Below, in pieces: positions 7,580 through 15,116 of a stretch of 64,000 nucleotides of DNA. The translations under genes and the position numbers were made by a program. Numbering within the stretch: position 1 is the first letter of the stretch; the number at the start of each line of letters is the position of its first letter. The notes beneath the pieces were generated by a model. It ran no database searches, was not told the DNA's origin, and worked only from the letters and a program-made list of their open reading frames with translations. Source of the DNA: Pseudomonadota bacterium (GTDB lineage Bacteria; Pseudomonadota; Alphaproteobacteria; Rhizobiales; Beijerinckiaceae); assembly GCA_023386155.1 (NCBI GenBank), contig JAEWKH010000066.1, positions 62,001-126,000 of the forward strand, written 5' to 3'.

Positions 7580-8388
7580 CAGACGCTCGATGCTCCTATG
7601 GACTGCCTTGCTGCGTGATGGGCATCGGTCGGGGTCGAGCCGCCGAGATAGGCATTCACCACTTCCGGGTTGCGTTCGATCTCCTCGCTTGGACCGGAGA
7701 ACCGGACCTGCCCGTTCTGGAGGACATAGGCCCGATCGGAAACGGCAAGAGCCAGCGTGGCCATCTGCTCCACGAGCAGAATCGTCACACCCTGCTTCTG
7801 GAGATCGATGATGATCTCGCCGACCCGGTGCACGAGGCGCGGAGCGAGCCCCATGCTCGGTTCGTCCAGCAGCAGAAGCTGCGGGCTGATCATCAAGCCC
7901 CGGGAAATCGCAAGCATCTGTTGCTCGCCCCCCGACAGGGTGCCTGCGAGCTGGTGCTGCCGATGCCGCAGGATGGGAAAGCGGTTGAGCTCGTGCTCGG
8001 CGCGGGCGCGCCCTTCCTGGTGGGGCAGCGTCACGCCCCCGAGAATAAGGTTGTCATGGATCGACTGGTCGCTGAACACCTGACGGCCTTCGGGCACATG
8101 GGCCAAACCCATCCGGACGATCTCGTGGCTCGGCTTGTTGGTGATGTCGTTCCCATCGAACCTGACGCATCCCGACAGCGCCGGCACCATGCCGGAAATG
8201 GCCCTGAGCGTCGTACTCTTGCCGGCGCCGTTCGATCCGATGAGGCAGACGACCTCGCCTCGATAGACATCGAGCGACAGGCCATGCAAGGCGCGGACAT
8301 GGCCGTACTCGACGATCAGATCCTGCACGGACAGAAGTGGCTGGGGCCGAGGGTTGGTCGCGGGAGGCAGTTCCGGCAAAGTCGGCAT
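7579..8388 (-). CDS. livF: Branched-chain-amino-acid-type ABC transporter ATPase (LivF-like)
   Basis: A 269-residue ABC ATPase of the LivF type. Seen: Walker A GSNGAGKST, signature LSGGEQQM, Walker B LLLLDEPSMGL, and the switch histidine replaced by the LivF-typical LVEQM. The HVPEGRQVFSD stretch after the Q-loop region is characteristic of LivF. The start at 8388 follows an AGGAGG site and lies 5 bases after the upstream fusion gene. It would work as one of two ATPases of the importer. Family members also move aromatic acids, amides and other carboxylates, so the substrate is not given by the fold. Confidence 0.92.
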   Translation of the reverse strand: MPTLPELPPATNPRPQPLLSVQDLIVEYGHVRALHGLSLDVYRGEVVCLIGSNGAGKSTTLRAISGMVPALSGCVRFDGNDITNKPSHEIVRMGLAHVPEGRQVFSDQSIHDNLILGGVTLPHQEGRARAEHELNRFPILRHRQHQLAGTLSGGEQQMLAISRGLMISPQLLLLDEPSMGLAPRLVHRVGEIIIDLQKQGVTILLVEQMATLALAVSDRAYVLQNGQVRFSGPSEEIERNPEVVNAYLGGSTPTDAHHAARQSIGASSV

Positions 8389-8393
8389 GATGC

Positions 8394-10559
8394 TTATCCT
8401 CCTGCGCTGGTCGGCTTGGTCCGGCGCAACTCGGCGAAAGAGTGATTCGAGCTGCCCAGATAGGCATCGATGACACGGGGATTGCATTGGATCTCGGCTG
8501 CGGGACCGTCCGCGATCTTTCGGCCGTAATCGAGCACCGTGATCTGATCGGAGGCACCCATGACGAGTTCCATGTGATGCTCGATCACCAGAACGGTCAC
8601 GCCGGCATCCCTGATCCGCTTGATGACCTGCGTCAGTCGCGTGATTTCGCTTGGATTGATGCCGGCGGCGGGCTCGTCGAGGAGCAGGATCGCCGGTGAG
8701 GTGGCAAGCGCTCGAGCGATCTCGACGAGACGCTGCAGCCCATACGGCAAGGATTGCGCCTCTTCCTCGGCGAGGTGCCGGATCTCGAGGAAGTCGAGAA
8801 GCTCGAAGGCGACCGCCCGAAAGAAGCGGTCCTCTCTCACGTAGCGCCGGGTGCGGAGGGCCTCGTCGAGGAACGTCGCCTTGCGATGCTTGTGGAAGCC
8901 CATCATGACATTGTCGAGGACCGACAGGTCCTTGAAGAGCTGGATGTTCTGGAAGGTGCGGGCTATTCCGAGCCGGGCGATCTGCGATGGCGAGAGGCCG
9001 TCGATCCGGCGGTCTCCCAGCTGGATCTCGCCGCCGGACGGCACGTACACGCCGGTCACGATGTTCACGAGGGTGCTTTTGCCGGATCCGTTGGGGCCGA
9101 TCAGCCCATGAACCGTTCCAGGCTGGACCGTCAGCGAGACCCCGTCGAGCGCCTTGACCCCTCCGAAGTTCATGCGGCCCTCCCGGATGGTGAGAGCTTC
9201 GCGGGGATGCGTTGAGGCCGGGAGCGTGGAGGCGGCCTGAGGCTGAGGACCGGAGGCCGGTCGGAGGGAGGAACCCGGCAGGTTCCTGAACCAGAGTCCC
9301 CGGATGTCCGACAGGAAACCCGCCATGCCTCTCGGCATCGTGATCAGGAACAGGATCAGCAGGGCTCCATAGATCAGGAGATAGTGTTCGGCGATCTGGG
9401 GCGTTCCGACCATCAGTCCCACGAGGCCTATGGTGATCGTCGCCCCGAGGGCGAAGGAGACCCGGCGTGAGACCTTCCGTTTCCCTCGCGTGAGGTAGAA
9501 CAGCCCGCAAGAGCCCAGCACCACCGCGGCGAGCAGAAAGGCCTGAAGCATCGCGCTCGATCTCGGGAATATCTCGTAGGCGCTGATGGTCTTCAGGGCT
9601 TCCGGAAGCACGACGAGCATCGTTACCCCGATGATCGGGCCGAACAGGCTGCGGGCGCCCCCGAGGATGACAAAGACGAGAAACTCGACGGACTTCTCGA
9701 AAGTGAACGTGTCGGAGACGATGTATTCCTGCTGATGCGCGAACAGGGATCCGGCGAGACCGGCCAGGGCTGCGCTCAAGGTGAACGTGCCCAGTTTCAT
9801 CCGGTAGACGGAAACGCCCACGGATTCCGCAGCGATCTCCGATTGGCGGACGGCATTCACGGTCCGGCCCCAATGTCCGGTGAGCAGGTTCATGGCGAGC
9901 AGCTGGATGACGAGGAGAAGCCCGGCGCAGACCCAGAAGTAGAGGACCTGGCCGGTCAGGACGGGACCCTCCGCGCCGAATGGACGAAACTTTCGAAAGG
10001 CCCCCATGGTCGTTCCGAACCATTCCGGCCGGGGAATCCCGCCCAGCCCCGTCGGGCCGCCGGTCACGTCGCTCCAGGTCTGGGCGATGACGAAGGTCAC
10101 GATGGACAGGGCGATCGTGACCATGGCGAGGAAATGGCCTTTGGCACGCAGGGTCGGAAGGCCGATCAGGAAGCCTGCAAGGGCTGCAATCGCCATGGAC
10201 GCGGCGAACGCGATCCATACAGGGATGCCAAGGCTCGTCGTCAGCAATGCGGAAGCATAGGCCCCTATCGCGAACAAGGCGCCGTGGCCGAGCGAGACCT
10301 GCCCCTGGTATCCGACGAGGATGTTCAGGCCGATAGCCGCGATGCTGTAATAGGCGATCGTCTGCAGGATCTGCTGAAGATACCCGTCCGAGAAAACAAG
10401 CGGCAGAAGGATGATGCCGACGATCGCCGCGAGCGTGAGCCAGAGATGGTTCAGGGCGGTCCCGTTGAAGATGGGCAGGTCGAGGCGTCTTCGGCTCGCC
10501 CTTGCACCGAGCGGGATATCGTATTGCTGCATTTCGACCGAAGAGGCGTTGAAAGTCAT
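8394..10559 (-). CDS. LivM-LivG fusion: ABC transporter permease plus ATPase
   Basis: A single 721-residue protein joins a LivM-type permease to a LivG-type ATPase. Residues about 40-450 hold the hydrophobic permease domain, including the conserved GHGALFAIGAYASALL and the ILGGARSLFGPIIG loop. Residues about 475-710 hold the ATPase with GPNGSGKST, the SLPYGLQRLVEIAR signature region and LLLDEPAAGINPSE. LivM and LivG are more often separate genes; fusions are known in several rhizobial relatives. The start at 10559 (MTFNASS) is preferred over an upstream open frame. It lies 3 bases downstream of livH. Confidence 0.92.
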   Translation of the reverse strand: MTFNASSVEMQQYDIPLGARASRRRLDLPIFNGTALNHLWLTLAAIVGIILLPLVFSDGYLQQILQTIAYYSIAAIGLNILVGYQGQVSLGHGALFAIGAYASALLTTSLGIPVWIAFAASMAIAALAGFLIGLPTLRAKGHFLAMVTIALSIVTFVIAQTWSDVTGGPTGLGGIPRPEWFGTTMGAFRKFRPFGAEGPVLTGQVLYFWVCAGLLLVIQLLAMNLLTGHWGRTVNAVRQSEIAAESVGVSVYRMKLGTFTLSAALAGLAGSLFAHQQEYIVSDTFTFEKSVEFLVFVILGGARSLFGPIIGVTMLVVLPEALKTISAYEIFPRSSAMLQAFLLAAVVLGSCGLFYLTRGKRKVSRRVSFALGATITIGLVGLMVGTPQIAEHYLLIYGALLILFLITMPRGMAGFLSDIRGLWFRNLPGSSLRPASGPQPQAASTLPASTHPREALTIREGRMNFGGVKALDGVSLTVQPGTVHGLIGPNGSGKSTLVNIVTGVYVPSGGEIQLGDRRIDGLSPSQIARLGIARTFQNIQLFKDLSVLDNVMMGFHKHRKATFLDEALRTRRYVREDRFFRAVAFELLDFLEIRHLAEEEAQSLPYGLQRLVEIARALATSPAILLLDEPAAGINPSEITRLTQVIKRIRDAGVTVLVIEHHMELVMGASDQITVLDYGRKIADGPAAEIQCNPRVIDAYLGSSNHSFAELRRTKPTSAGG

Positions 10560-10561
10560 GG

Positions 10562-11497
10562 CTAAACCTTCTCGCGGCGGGATATCTCGAAGAGGCCCAT
10601 AGGCCGCCATGCAAGAATGACGATCAGGATCAGGAACGTGACAGCGTCTCGCAGGGAGGCGTTGAAGATCGCAACGATGAATTCAAGCATGCCGAGGGCG
10701 AGGCCGACGATCAGGATGCCGACGGGGTTGCCGAGGCCTCCGATGATGCCGACGGCGAATGCCTTCAATCCGGGCAGCGCTCCCATATGCGCGTGTGCGA
10801 AGAGGACCGGTGCGACGAGGATGCCGGCCAGTCCGGCGAAGACGCTCGAGAGCACGTAGGACAGGATGACGATCGAACGAACGTTGATCCCCATCAACGC
10901 CGCGGCGGAAGGATTGAGCGCGACGGCCGCCATGGCCTTCCCGAGGCGGGATCGCTTGAGGAACAGCAGAGTCGCGATCATCACACCCAGCGAGGCCACG
11001 AGGATGAAGATCTCCTGCGGGAGAATTCCAGCCTGCACGCCCCCGATGTCGATCCGGATGGCCTTGTCGCCGAAGATGGAGGGAACGCGCATGTGCTCGC
11101 GTCCCCAAATGATCTCGGCAGCCTGGCGCAGGATGACCCCGACGCCGACCGTGCTGAGAACCCATCCGAACGAGAGCAGGCCCCGCAGCGGCCGAATGGC
11201 GACCCGTTCGACGACGATGCCCATCACGCCGAGAATGACCGCGACGGTGACGACAGCGGCAAGAAAGCCCAACCAGAGCGGCGCGCCGGACAGGGCCAGC
11301 CCACCCATCACGGAGAAGCTCAGCATCGCCGCGATCATGAGAAAGTCGCCCTGAGCGAAGTTCAGCGTATCGGTGGTGGAGAAGGTGATGTAATAGCCCT
11401 GAGCAATCAGGGCATAGATGCTGCCATAGACAAGTCCGCTCAGGATGGCTTGCGGCAACCCTTCTGCCAACATTCCGATGATGGTGGCCAGGTTCAT
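10562..11497 (-). CDS. livH: Branched-chain-amino-acid-type ABC transporter permease (LivH-like)
   Basis: A 311-residue polytopic inner-membrane protein with about eight hydrophobic helices. The LivH hallmarks are LSGLVYGSIYALIAQGYYITF near the N-terminus (only part of it is a motif), LNFAQGDFLMIAAM, and GIIGGLGNPVGILIVG near the C-terminus. It pairs with the LivM half of the fusion protein to form the translocation pore. The gene follows the binding-protein gene after a strong hairpin and precedes the fusion gene by 3 bases. Confidence 0.92.
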   Translation of the reverse strand: MNLATIIGMLAEGLPQAILSGLVYGSIYALIAQGYYITFSTTDTLNFAQGDFLMIAAMLSFSVMGGLALSGAPLWLGFLAAVVTVAVILGVMGIVVERVAIRPLRGLLSFGWVLSTVGVGVILRQAAEIIWGREHMRVPSIFGDKAIRIDIGGVQAGILPQEIFILVASLGVMIATLLFLKRSRLGKAMAAVALNPSAAALMGINVRSIVILSYVLSSVFAGLAGILVAPVLFAHAHMGALPGLKAFAVGIIGGLGNPVGILIVGLALGMLEFIVAIFNASLRDAVTFLILIVILAWRPMGLFEISRREKV

Positions 11498-11517
11498 ATC
11501 GTCCTCGCGCTAAAGAG

Positions 11518-11555
11518 GGCTGAACCGCGCCATGCCCCTGAGGCGCGGTTCAGCC
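11518..11555 (-). terminator. Hairpin between binding-protein gene and livH
   Basis: A perfect 14-base-pair stem (GGCTGAACCGCGCC at 11518-11531 with GGCGCGGTTCAGCC at 11542-11555) encloses a 10-base loop. It lies in the 65-base gap just after the binding-protein stop and before livH. There is no T-run. Such hairpins often stop part of the transcripts or protect the upstream message, so that the binding protein is made in excess over the membrane parts. Confidence 0.7.
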
Positions 11556-11562
11556 AGTCGGT

Positions 11563-12804
11563 TCATTCCGCTTTGACGAGCTCGCCCTTGCGCCAGACCG
11601 CGACGAACATGTCCTTGGCATCGAGCGAATGATGGCGGGTCGGGGAGAAGGGACGCTGCGGAACCGACGAGACGCCGCGGAATCCGTCGAGCGCCTCGAT
11701 GGCATCCCTCAGGCGCACCGAATCCGGCCCGGACTTCGCAAGGGCCGTCAGCATGATCTTGGCGGCATCGTAGCCGAGCGCCGCCGTCATCGGGAACGGG
11801 TTCTCGTTGTAGGCCTTGAGCATCTTCTGATGGAAGTCCGCCGCTGCCGGGCTGCTGTCGATCGTGAAGGACGCAACCGCCAGCACGCCTTCCATCAGCT
11901 CCTGTCCGGCGAGACGTCCGACCGCCGGATCCGCATACCCCCAGGCGCCGGCCCATTGCACGTCGTAGCCGATCTTCTGGGAGCTTCGCAGAAGGCTGGC
12001 AAGCTCGGCCGCGAGGCCGAAATTGATGATCTGCTTTACGCCGGCCGACTTCATCTTCTGAAGCTGGGACGTCATGTCGGTGTCCCCGACGTTATAGGTC
12101 TCCGTCGCGACGATCTTGAGGCCGAGGCCTTCGATGACGCGCTGGGCCGTCGCCTTCGCCTGGGAGCCGTAACCCGAGGTGTCGTGCATGAGGCCGATCG
12201 CGTCCCAGCCCTTCTTCTTGGCGTAGTTGAGGATGGTCTCGATCTGGAAGTCGTCCTGCATGGACGTGCGGAACGTGAACTTGCGCGGATGCGCGCCGGG
12301 CAAGGTCGAGTTGGCGACGGGCTTTCCTTCACCGTCCACATAGACGATGCCCACCGATGAGGCGATCGGCACGATGACCGGCACCTCGGCCTCCTCGGTC
12401 TTGGGCAGGAACGCCAGGGCATTGCCGGAGTTCACCGGTCCGAGGATGCCCACCACCTTATCCCGCTGGATGAAGCGGCTGATGTTGTTCACGGCCACTT
12501 CGGGCTTCGCCTGGTCGTCGAGATAGATCATCTCGACGGGTCGGCCCTGAAAGCCGCCAGCGTCGTTGTACTCCTTCAGGCAGATGTCGATGCCTCGCTT
12601 CATACCCTGGCTGAAGCTGGCGGACGGCCCCGTGAAGCCCCCGTCGACACCGACCAGGACGGCCGGTCCGCCTGCTCCCTTCTTGGCGGCTTCTGCGCAG
12701 CTCACGGTTCCTTGCGCCTTTGCGCCTGTGGCGCCCAGCGCCAGCGCCAAGCAGAGCGCGGATCCATAGCCAAGATGCCTATGCGTTCTCGAATGTGCAG
12801 CCAT
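11563..12804 (-). CDS. ABC transporter substrate-binding protein (LivJ-like, Leu/Ile/Val-binding family)
   Basis: The 413-residue product has a clear signal peptide (GYGSALCLALALGATGAKAQG) and is a periplasmic type I binding protein of the Leu/Ile/Val family. Seen: the VGVDGGFTGPSASFSQGMKRG ligand-lobe start, of which the first part holds the family G-x-TGP pattern, and GILGPVNSGNALAFLP in the first lobe. The DTSGYGSQAKA segment and the DAAKIMLTAL segment are also typical. I chose the ATG at 12804 because CGGAGGAAAG lies just upstream and the signal peptide begins soon after. It is the first gene of the six-gene operon and fixes importer specificity, which cannot be read from the sequence. 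Confidence 0.9.
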   Translation of the reverse strand: MAAHSRTHRHLGYGSALCLALALGATGAKAQGTVSCAEAAKKGAGGPAVLVGVDGGFTGPSASFSQGMKRGIDICLKEYNDAGGFQGRPVEMIYLDDQAKPEVAVNNISRFIQRDKVVGILGPVNSGNALAFLPKTEEAEVPVIVPIASSVGIVYVDGEGKPVANSTLPGAHPRKFTFRTSMQDDFQIETILNYAKKKGWDAIGLMHDTSGYGSQAKATAQRVIEGLGLKIVATETYNVGDTDMTSQLQKMKSAGVKQIINFGLAAELASLLRSSQKIGYDVQWAGAWGYADPAVGRLAGQELMEGVLAVASFTIDSSPAAADFHQKMLKAYNENPFPMTAALGYDAAKIMLTALAKSGPDSVRLRDAIEALDGFRGVSSVPQRPFSPTRHHSLDAKDMFVAVWRKGELVKAE

Positions 12805-12865
12805 GTCTTTCCTCCGATTTCCTGTCGGGCCGGCCCTCTTTGCCTTGCCCTTATATCTCACATTA

Positions 12866-12882
12866 TGATATTTGAAATATCA
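12866..12882. promoter_or_regulatory. Perfect palindrome, candidate GntR operator
   Basis: TGATATTTGAAATATCA is a perfect 17-base palindrome in the AT-rich spacer between the divergent importer operon and the SDR/Gfo genes. Its half-site core is repeated in front of the GntR gene at 2628-2643. The position between two divergent promoters would let one regulator control both operons. Confidence 0.6.
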
Positions 12883-12938
12883 ATATAATATTTTGGTTGT
12901 GTAGATCGGCTGTCGATCAACCATCAGGGGAGCGAAGC

Positions 12939-13661
12939 ATGCGCGTGGTCGTGACAGGCGGATGTGGAGGAATCGGACAGAGCATCGTCGACTTGCTTGC
13001 CGGCCGCGGGGCCGAGGTGATCCGTCTCGACCGCCGAAACAATGGACAGCCGGGCGGGCCGGTGATCGAAACCGACCTGACGGACCTCTCCAGCACGCAG
13101 GCGGCTTTCGACCAAATCGCCAACGCAGGGCCGATCCAGGGTCTGGTCCTGGCCGCGGGTCTCGGTGCTGGCCAGGCGGGCGACGCGACCGTCGAGCGCC
13201 TGGAGCCGGACGTGTGGACGAGACTCATCGCGGCCAACCTGAACAGCGTCTTCTTCAGCATGAAGAGCGCATTGCCGCTTCTGCGCGAGGGAGCGCCGGC
13301 CTCGGTCGTGACCATCGCGTCGGTCGCGGGACTGGTCGGCTCGCCGGGAGGCGTCGCGACCCATGGTTATGCCGCCGGCAAAGGGGGCGCCATCGCCCTG
13401 ACGCGGGCCGCTGCCGTGACCTATGCGCCGGAGCGGATCCGGTTCAACTGCATCTGTCCGAGCGCGATCCAAACGCCGCTGATCGAGGCGTTCCTGCAGG
13501 CCCATCCGGAACAGGAGGATGCACTGCGCGGACGGCACCCCGTCGGACGGATCGGCTCGCCCCATGAGATCGCCGAAACCGTCGCGTTCCTGCTGAGCCC
13601 GGCAGCATCCTTCATGACGGGCGCGATTCTGCCGGTCGACGGCGGACTGACAGCCCAATAG
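12939..13661 (+). CDS. SDR-family oxidoreductase
   Basis: A 240-residue short-chain dehydrogenase. Seen: the cofactor motif VTGGCGGIGQSI, VLAAGLG in place of the usual NNAG, catalytic Ser in TIASVAGLVGSPGG, and YAAGKGGAIALTRAAA with the Tyr-x3-Lys pair. FNCICPSAIQTPLI and the C-terminal GAILPVDGGLTAQ are classical. The start at 12939 begins right at the first beta strand, after GGGGAGCGAAGC. It is divergent from the importer operon and 8 bases upstream of the Gfo/Idh gene. A sugar- or hydroxyacid-like substrate is plausible from the neighbours. Confidence 0.88.
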   Translation: MRVVVTGGCGGIGQSIVDLLAGRGAEVIRLDRRNNGQPGGPVIETDLTDLSSTQAAFDQIANAGPIQGLVLAAGLGAGQAGDATVERLEPDVWTRLIAANLNSVFFSMKSALPLLREGAPASVVTIASVAGLVGSPGGVATHGYAAGKGGAIALTRAAAVTYAPERIRFNCICPSAIQTPLIEAFLQAHPEQEDALRGRHPVGRIGSPHEIAETVAFLLSPAASFMTGAILPVDGGLTAQ

Positions 13662-13669
13662 GAGACCCC

Positions 13670-14737
13670 ATGACGACCCGTGTAGCTATCGTTGGAACCG
13701 GTTTCGGAGCCACTGTTCATATCCCGGCCTTCAGCCGGCTCGACGGCGTGAAGATTGTCGCCGTCGTCAGTTCGCGCCTCGAGAAGGCCCAAGCGATCGC
13801 TCGCGAGCATGGCATCGCGTGCGCCATGGACGATTACGACGCCATGCTCGACGAAACCTCGCCGGATCTCGTGACCATTGCGACGCCTCCCTATCTCCAT
13901 CGGGAAATGGCATTGAAGGCCATCGATCGCGGCATTCATGTGCTGTGCGAGAAGCCGCTCGCATTGAACGCTTCGGAAGCGAGGGAGATGGTGCTCGCGG
14001 CCCGCGAGAAGGGAATCGTCCACGCCGTCTGTCACGAATTCCGGTATTACCCAGCCCGTCTGGAATTCCTGAACAGGCTCCGCAGCGGTGAGATTGGAGC
14101 GGTCCACCAGATGCAGATCCAGTGGAACGGGGTTCTGGGTCCGGACGGGCAGCCGGGGCCCTATGATTGGTGGTCGGACGTTGAGAGGGGTGGGGGGATT
14201 CTCGGAGCCGTCGGCTCCCACTACATCGATTGTCTCCACTGGTGGTTCGGCCGGATCGTCGAGGTCTCTTCAGCCCTCGTCGCACGGGTACCGCTCCGGC
14301 CCGATGCCAGTACGGGGGAGCTCCGAAAGGTCACGAGCGACGATTCATCCGCCATCCTGCTGCGGATGGAGAGTGGTCTCGTCGCTTCCTTGAACCTCAC
14401 GGCTGTCGCCGGTATCCGGGGGAGCCGGATCGAGGCCCATGGCTCCAAGGGCTCCCTGGTCATCGAGAACGACGAGCGCCTGCTCGCCGGCCCCGTCGGA
14501 GGAGTGCTGCGTCCAATTGACCTACCGGAGCTCAAGCATCCGCTGCGACCGGGCGATTGGCCCATGATGGGGGCCTTCACAGAACTGGCCGCCCGGGTGA
14601 TCGCGCGGATCAACGGCAGCAAGGAGGATTGCTTTCCGGATTTCCAGGACGGGCTTGAAGTTCAACTCGTCCTCGATGCCATACGAAGGGCATCACAGCT
14701 CCAGCGCTGGGTCGCGCTGTCTCCGGACGTGTCGTGA
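13670..14737 (+). CDS. Gfo/Idh/MocA-family oxidoreductase
   Basis: The 355-residue protein has the N-terminal Rossmann motif VAIVGTGFGATVHIPAF and the family hallmark CEKPLALNASEA, whose lysine is the usual catalytic residue. A C-terminal alpha/beta domain contains GGGILGAVGSHYIDCLHWW, where the histidine is the typical partner. Family members oxidise or reduce sugars, inositols and similar compounds with NAD(P). The gene follows the SDR after 8 bases and ends at a perfect hairpin. Together they would act on hydroxyl groups of the imported compound; the exact reaction is unknown. Confidence 0.9.
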   Translation: MTTRVAIVGTGFGATVHIPAFSRLDGVKIVAVVSSRLEKAQAIAREHGIACAMDDYDAMLDETSPDLVTIATPPYLHREMALKAIDRGIHVLCEKPLALNASEAREMVLAAREKGIVHAVCHEFRYYPARLEFLNRLRSGEIGAVHQMQIQWNGVLGPDGQPGPYDWWSDVERGGGILGAVGSHYIDCLHWWFGRIVEVSSALVARVPLRPDASTGELRKVTSDDSSAILLRMESGLVASLNLTAVAGIRGSRIEAHGSKGSLVIENDERLLAGPVGGVLRPIDLPELKHPLRPGDWPMMGAFTELAARVIARINGSKEDCFPDFQDGLEVQLVLDAIRRASQLQRWVALSPDVS

Positions 14738-14740
14738 GAA

Positions 14741-14767
14741 CGGGCCGCCAGTTTCGAGGGCGGCCCG
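14741..14767 (+). terminator. Hairpin after the Gfo/Idh gene
   Basis: A perfect 9-base-pair GC stem (CGGGCCGCC at 14741-14749 with GGCGGCCCG at 14759-14767) with a 9-base loop lies 3 bases after the stop codon. No T-run follows, so it is a likely transcript end without the full intrinsic-terminator pattern. Confidence 0.65.
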
Positions 14768-14927
14768 GATCCGACGGTGGCGTTCACTAAAAACTAACGG
14801 GGTTCTCGCTATCAGGACAAGCTGATAGCATGACCAGCCACCACCCTCGATGACGATCTCCAGCAGGGAGCGCATCGTTTCAGGGGCGCCTGGCAAGGCG
14901 TCCTCGCAGACAGATTTGGAGACACCC

Positions 14928-15032
14928 ATGAACCAGCATGCCATGCCGAATGCTGAATTCGACACGAGCAGCGTCGCCGCGGATCAGCTGAAGCAGTTCA
15001 TCGAGCGGATCGAGCGATACATCTCACGGTAA
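14928..15032 (+). pseudogene. gapR: Truncated gapR (DUF2312) start, cut at the mobile element
   Basis: The 34-residue frame reads MNQHAMPNAEF then SSVAADQLKQFIERIERY and stops. The ADQLKQFIERIER stretch matches the start of the conserved DUF2312 domain of GapR, an alphaproteobacterial nucleoid protein that binds overtwisted DNA and is normally about 85-90 residues. Family members continue with LEEEKKAI and the EVYAEAKGNGFD block, which are missing here. The match ends right where mobile DNA begins, so the gene was probably cut by the Tn554-like element. A GGAG site precedes the ATG, so a short peptide may still be made. No 3' remainder was seen beyond the element. Confidence 0.65.
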
Positions 15033-15092
15033 AAACGGGTCTTGACTATCAATCGCCGTTAACGGTTCATTTAGTAATCTGAAGAGACACAG

Positions 15093-15116
15093 ATCCCGAC
15101 TTGAAGGTGTCGGGAT
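15093..15116 (+). promoter_or_regulatory. Hairpin covering the first recombinase start codon
   Basis: ATCCCGAC (15093-15100) can pair perfectly with GTCGGGAT (15109-15116), leaving the loop TTGAAGGT. The stem includes the first two bases of the recombinase ATG (15115-15117), and the loop carries the AAGG ribosome site. Folding would hold down translation of the first recombinase. The function is inference. Confidence 0.5.

Noticed and set aside
8389..10614. Open frame joined to livF giving 1,011 codons
   Set aside because: The upstream part is an out-of-frame shadow of the LivM-LivG gene with Arg/Pro-rich composition; the LivF domain starts at 8388.
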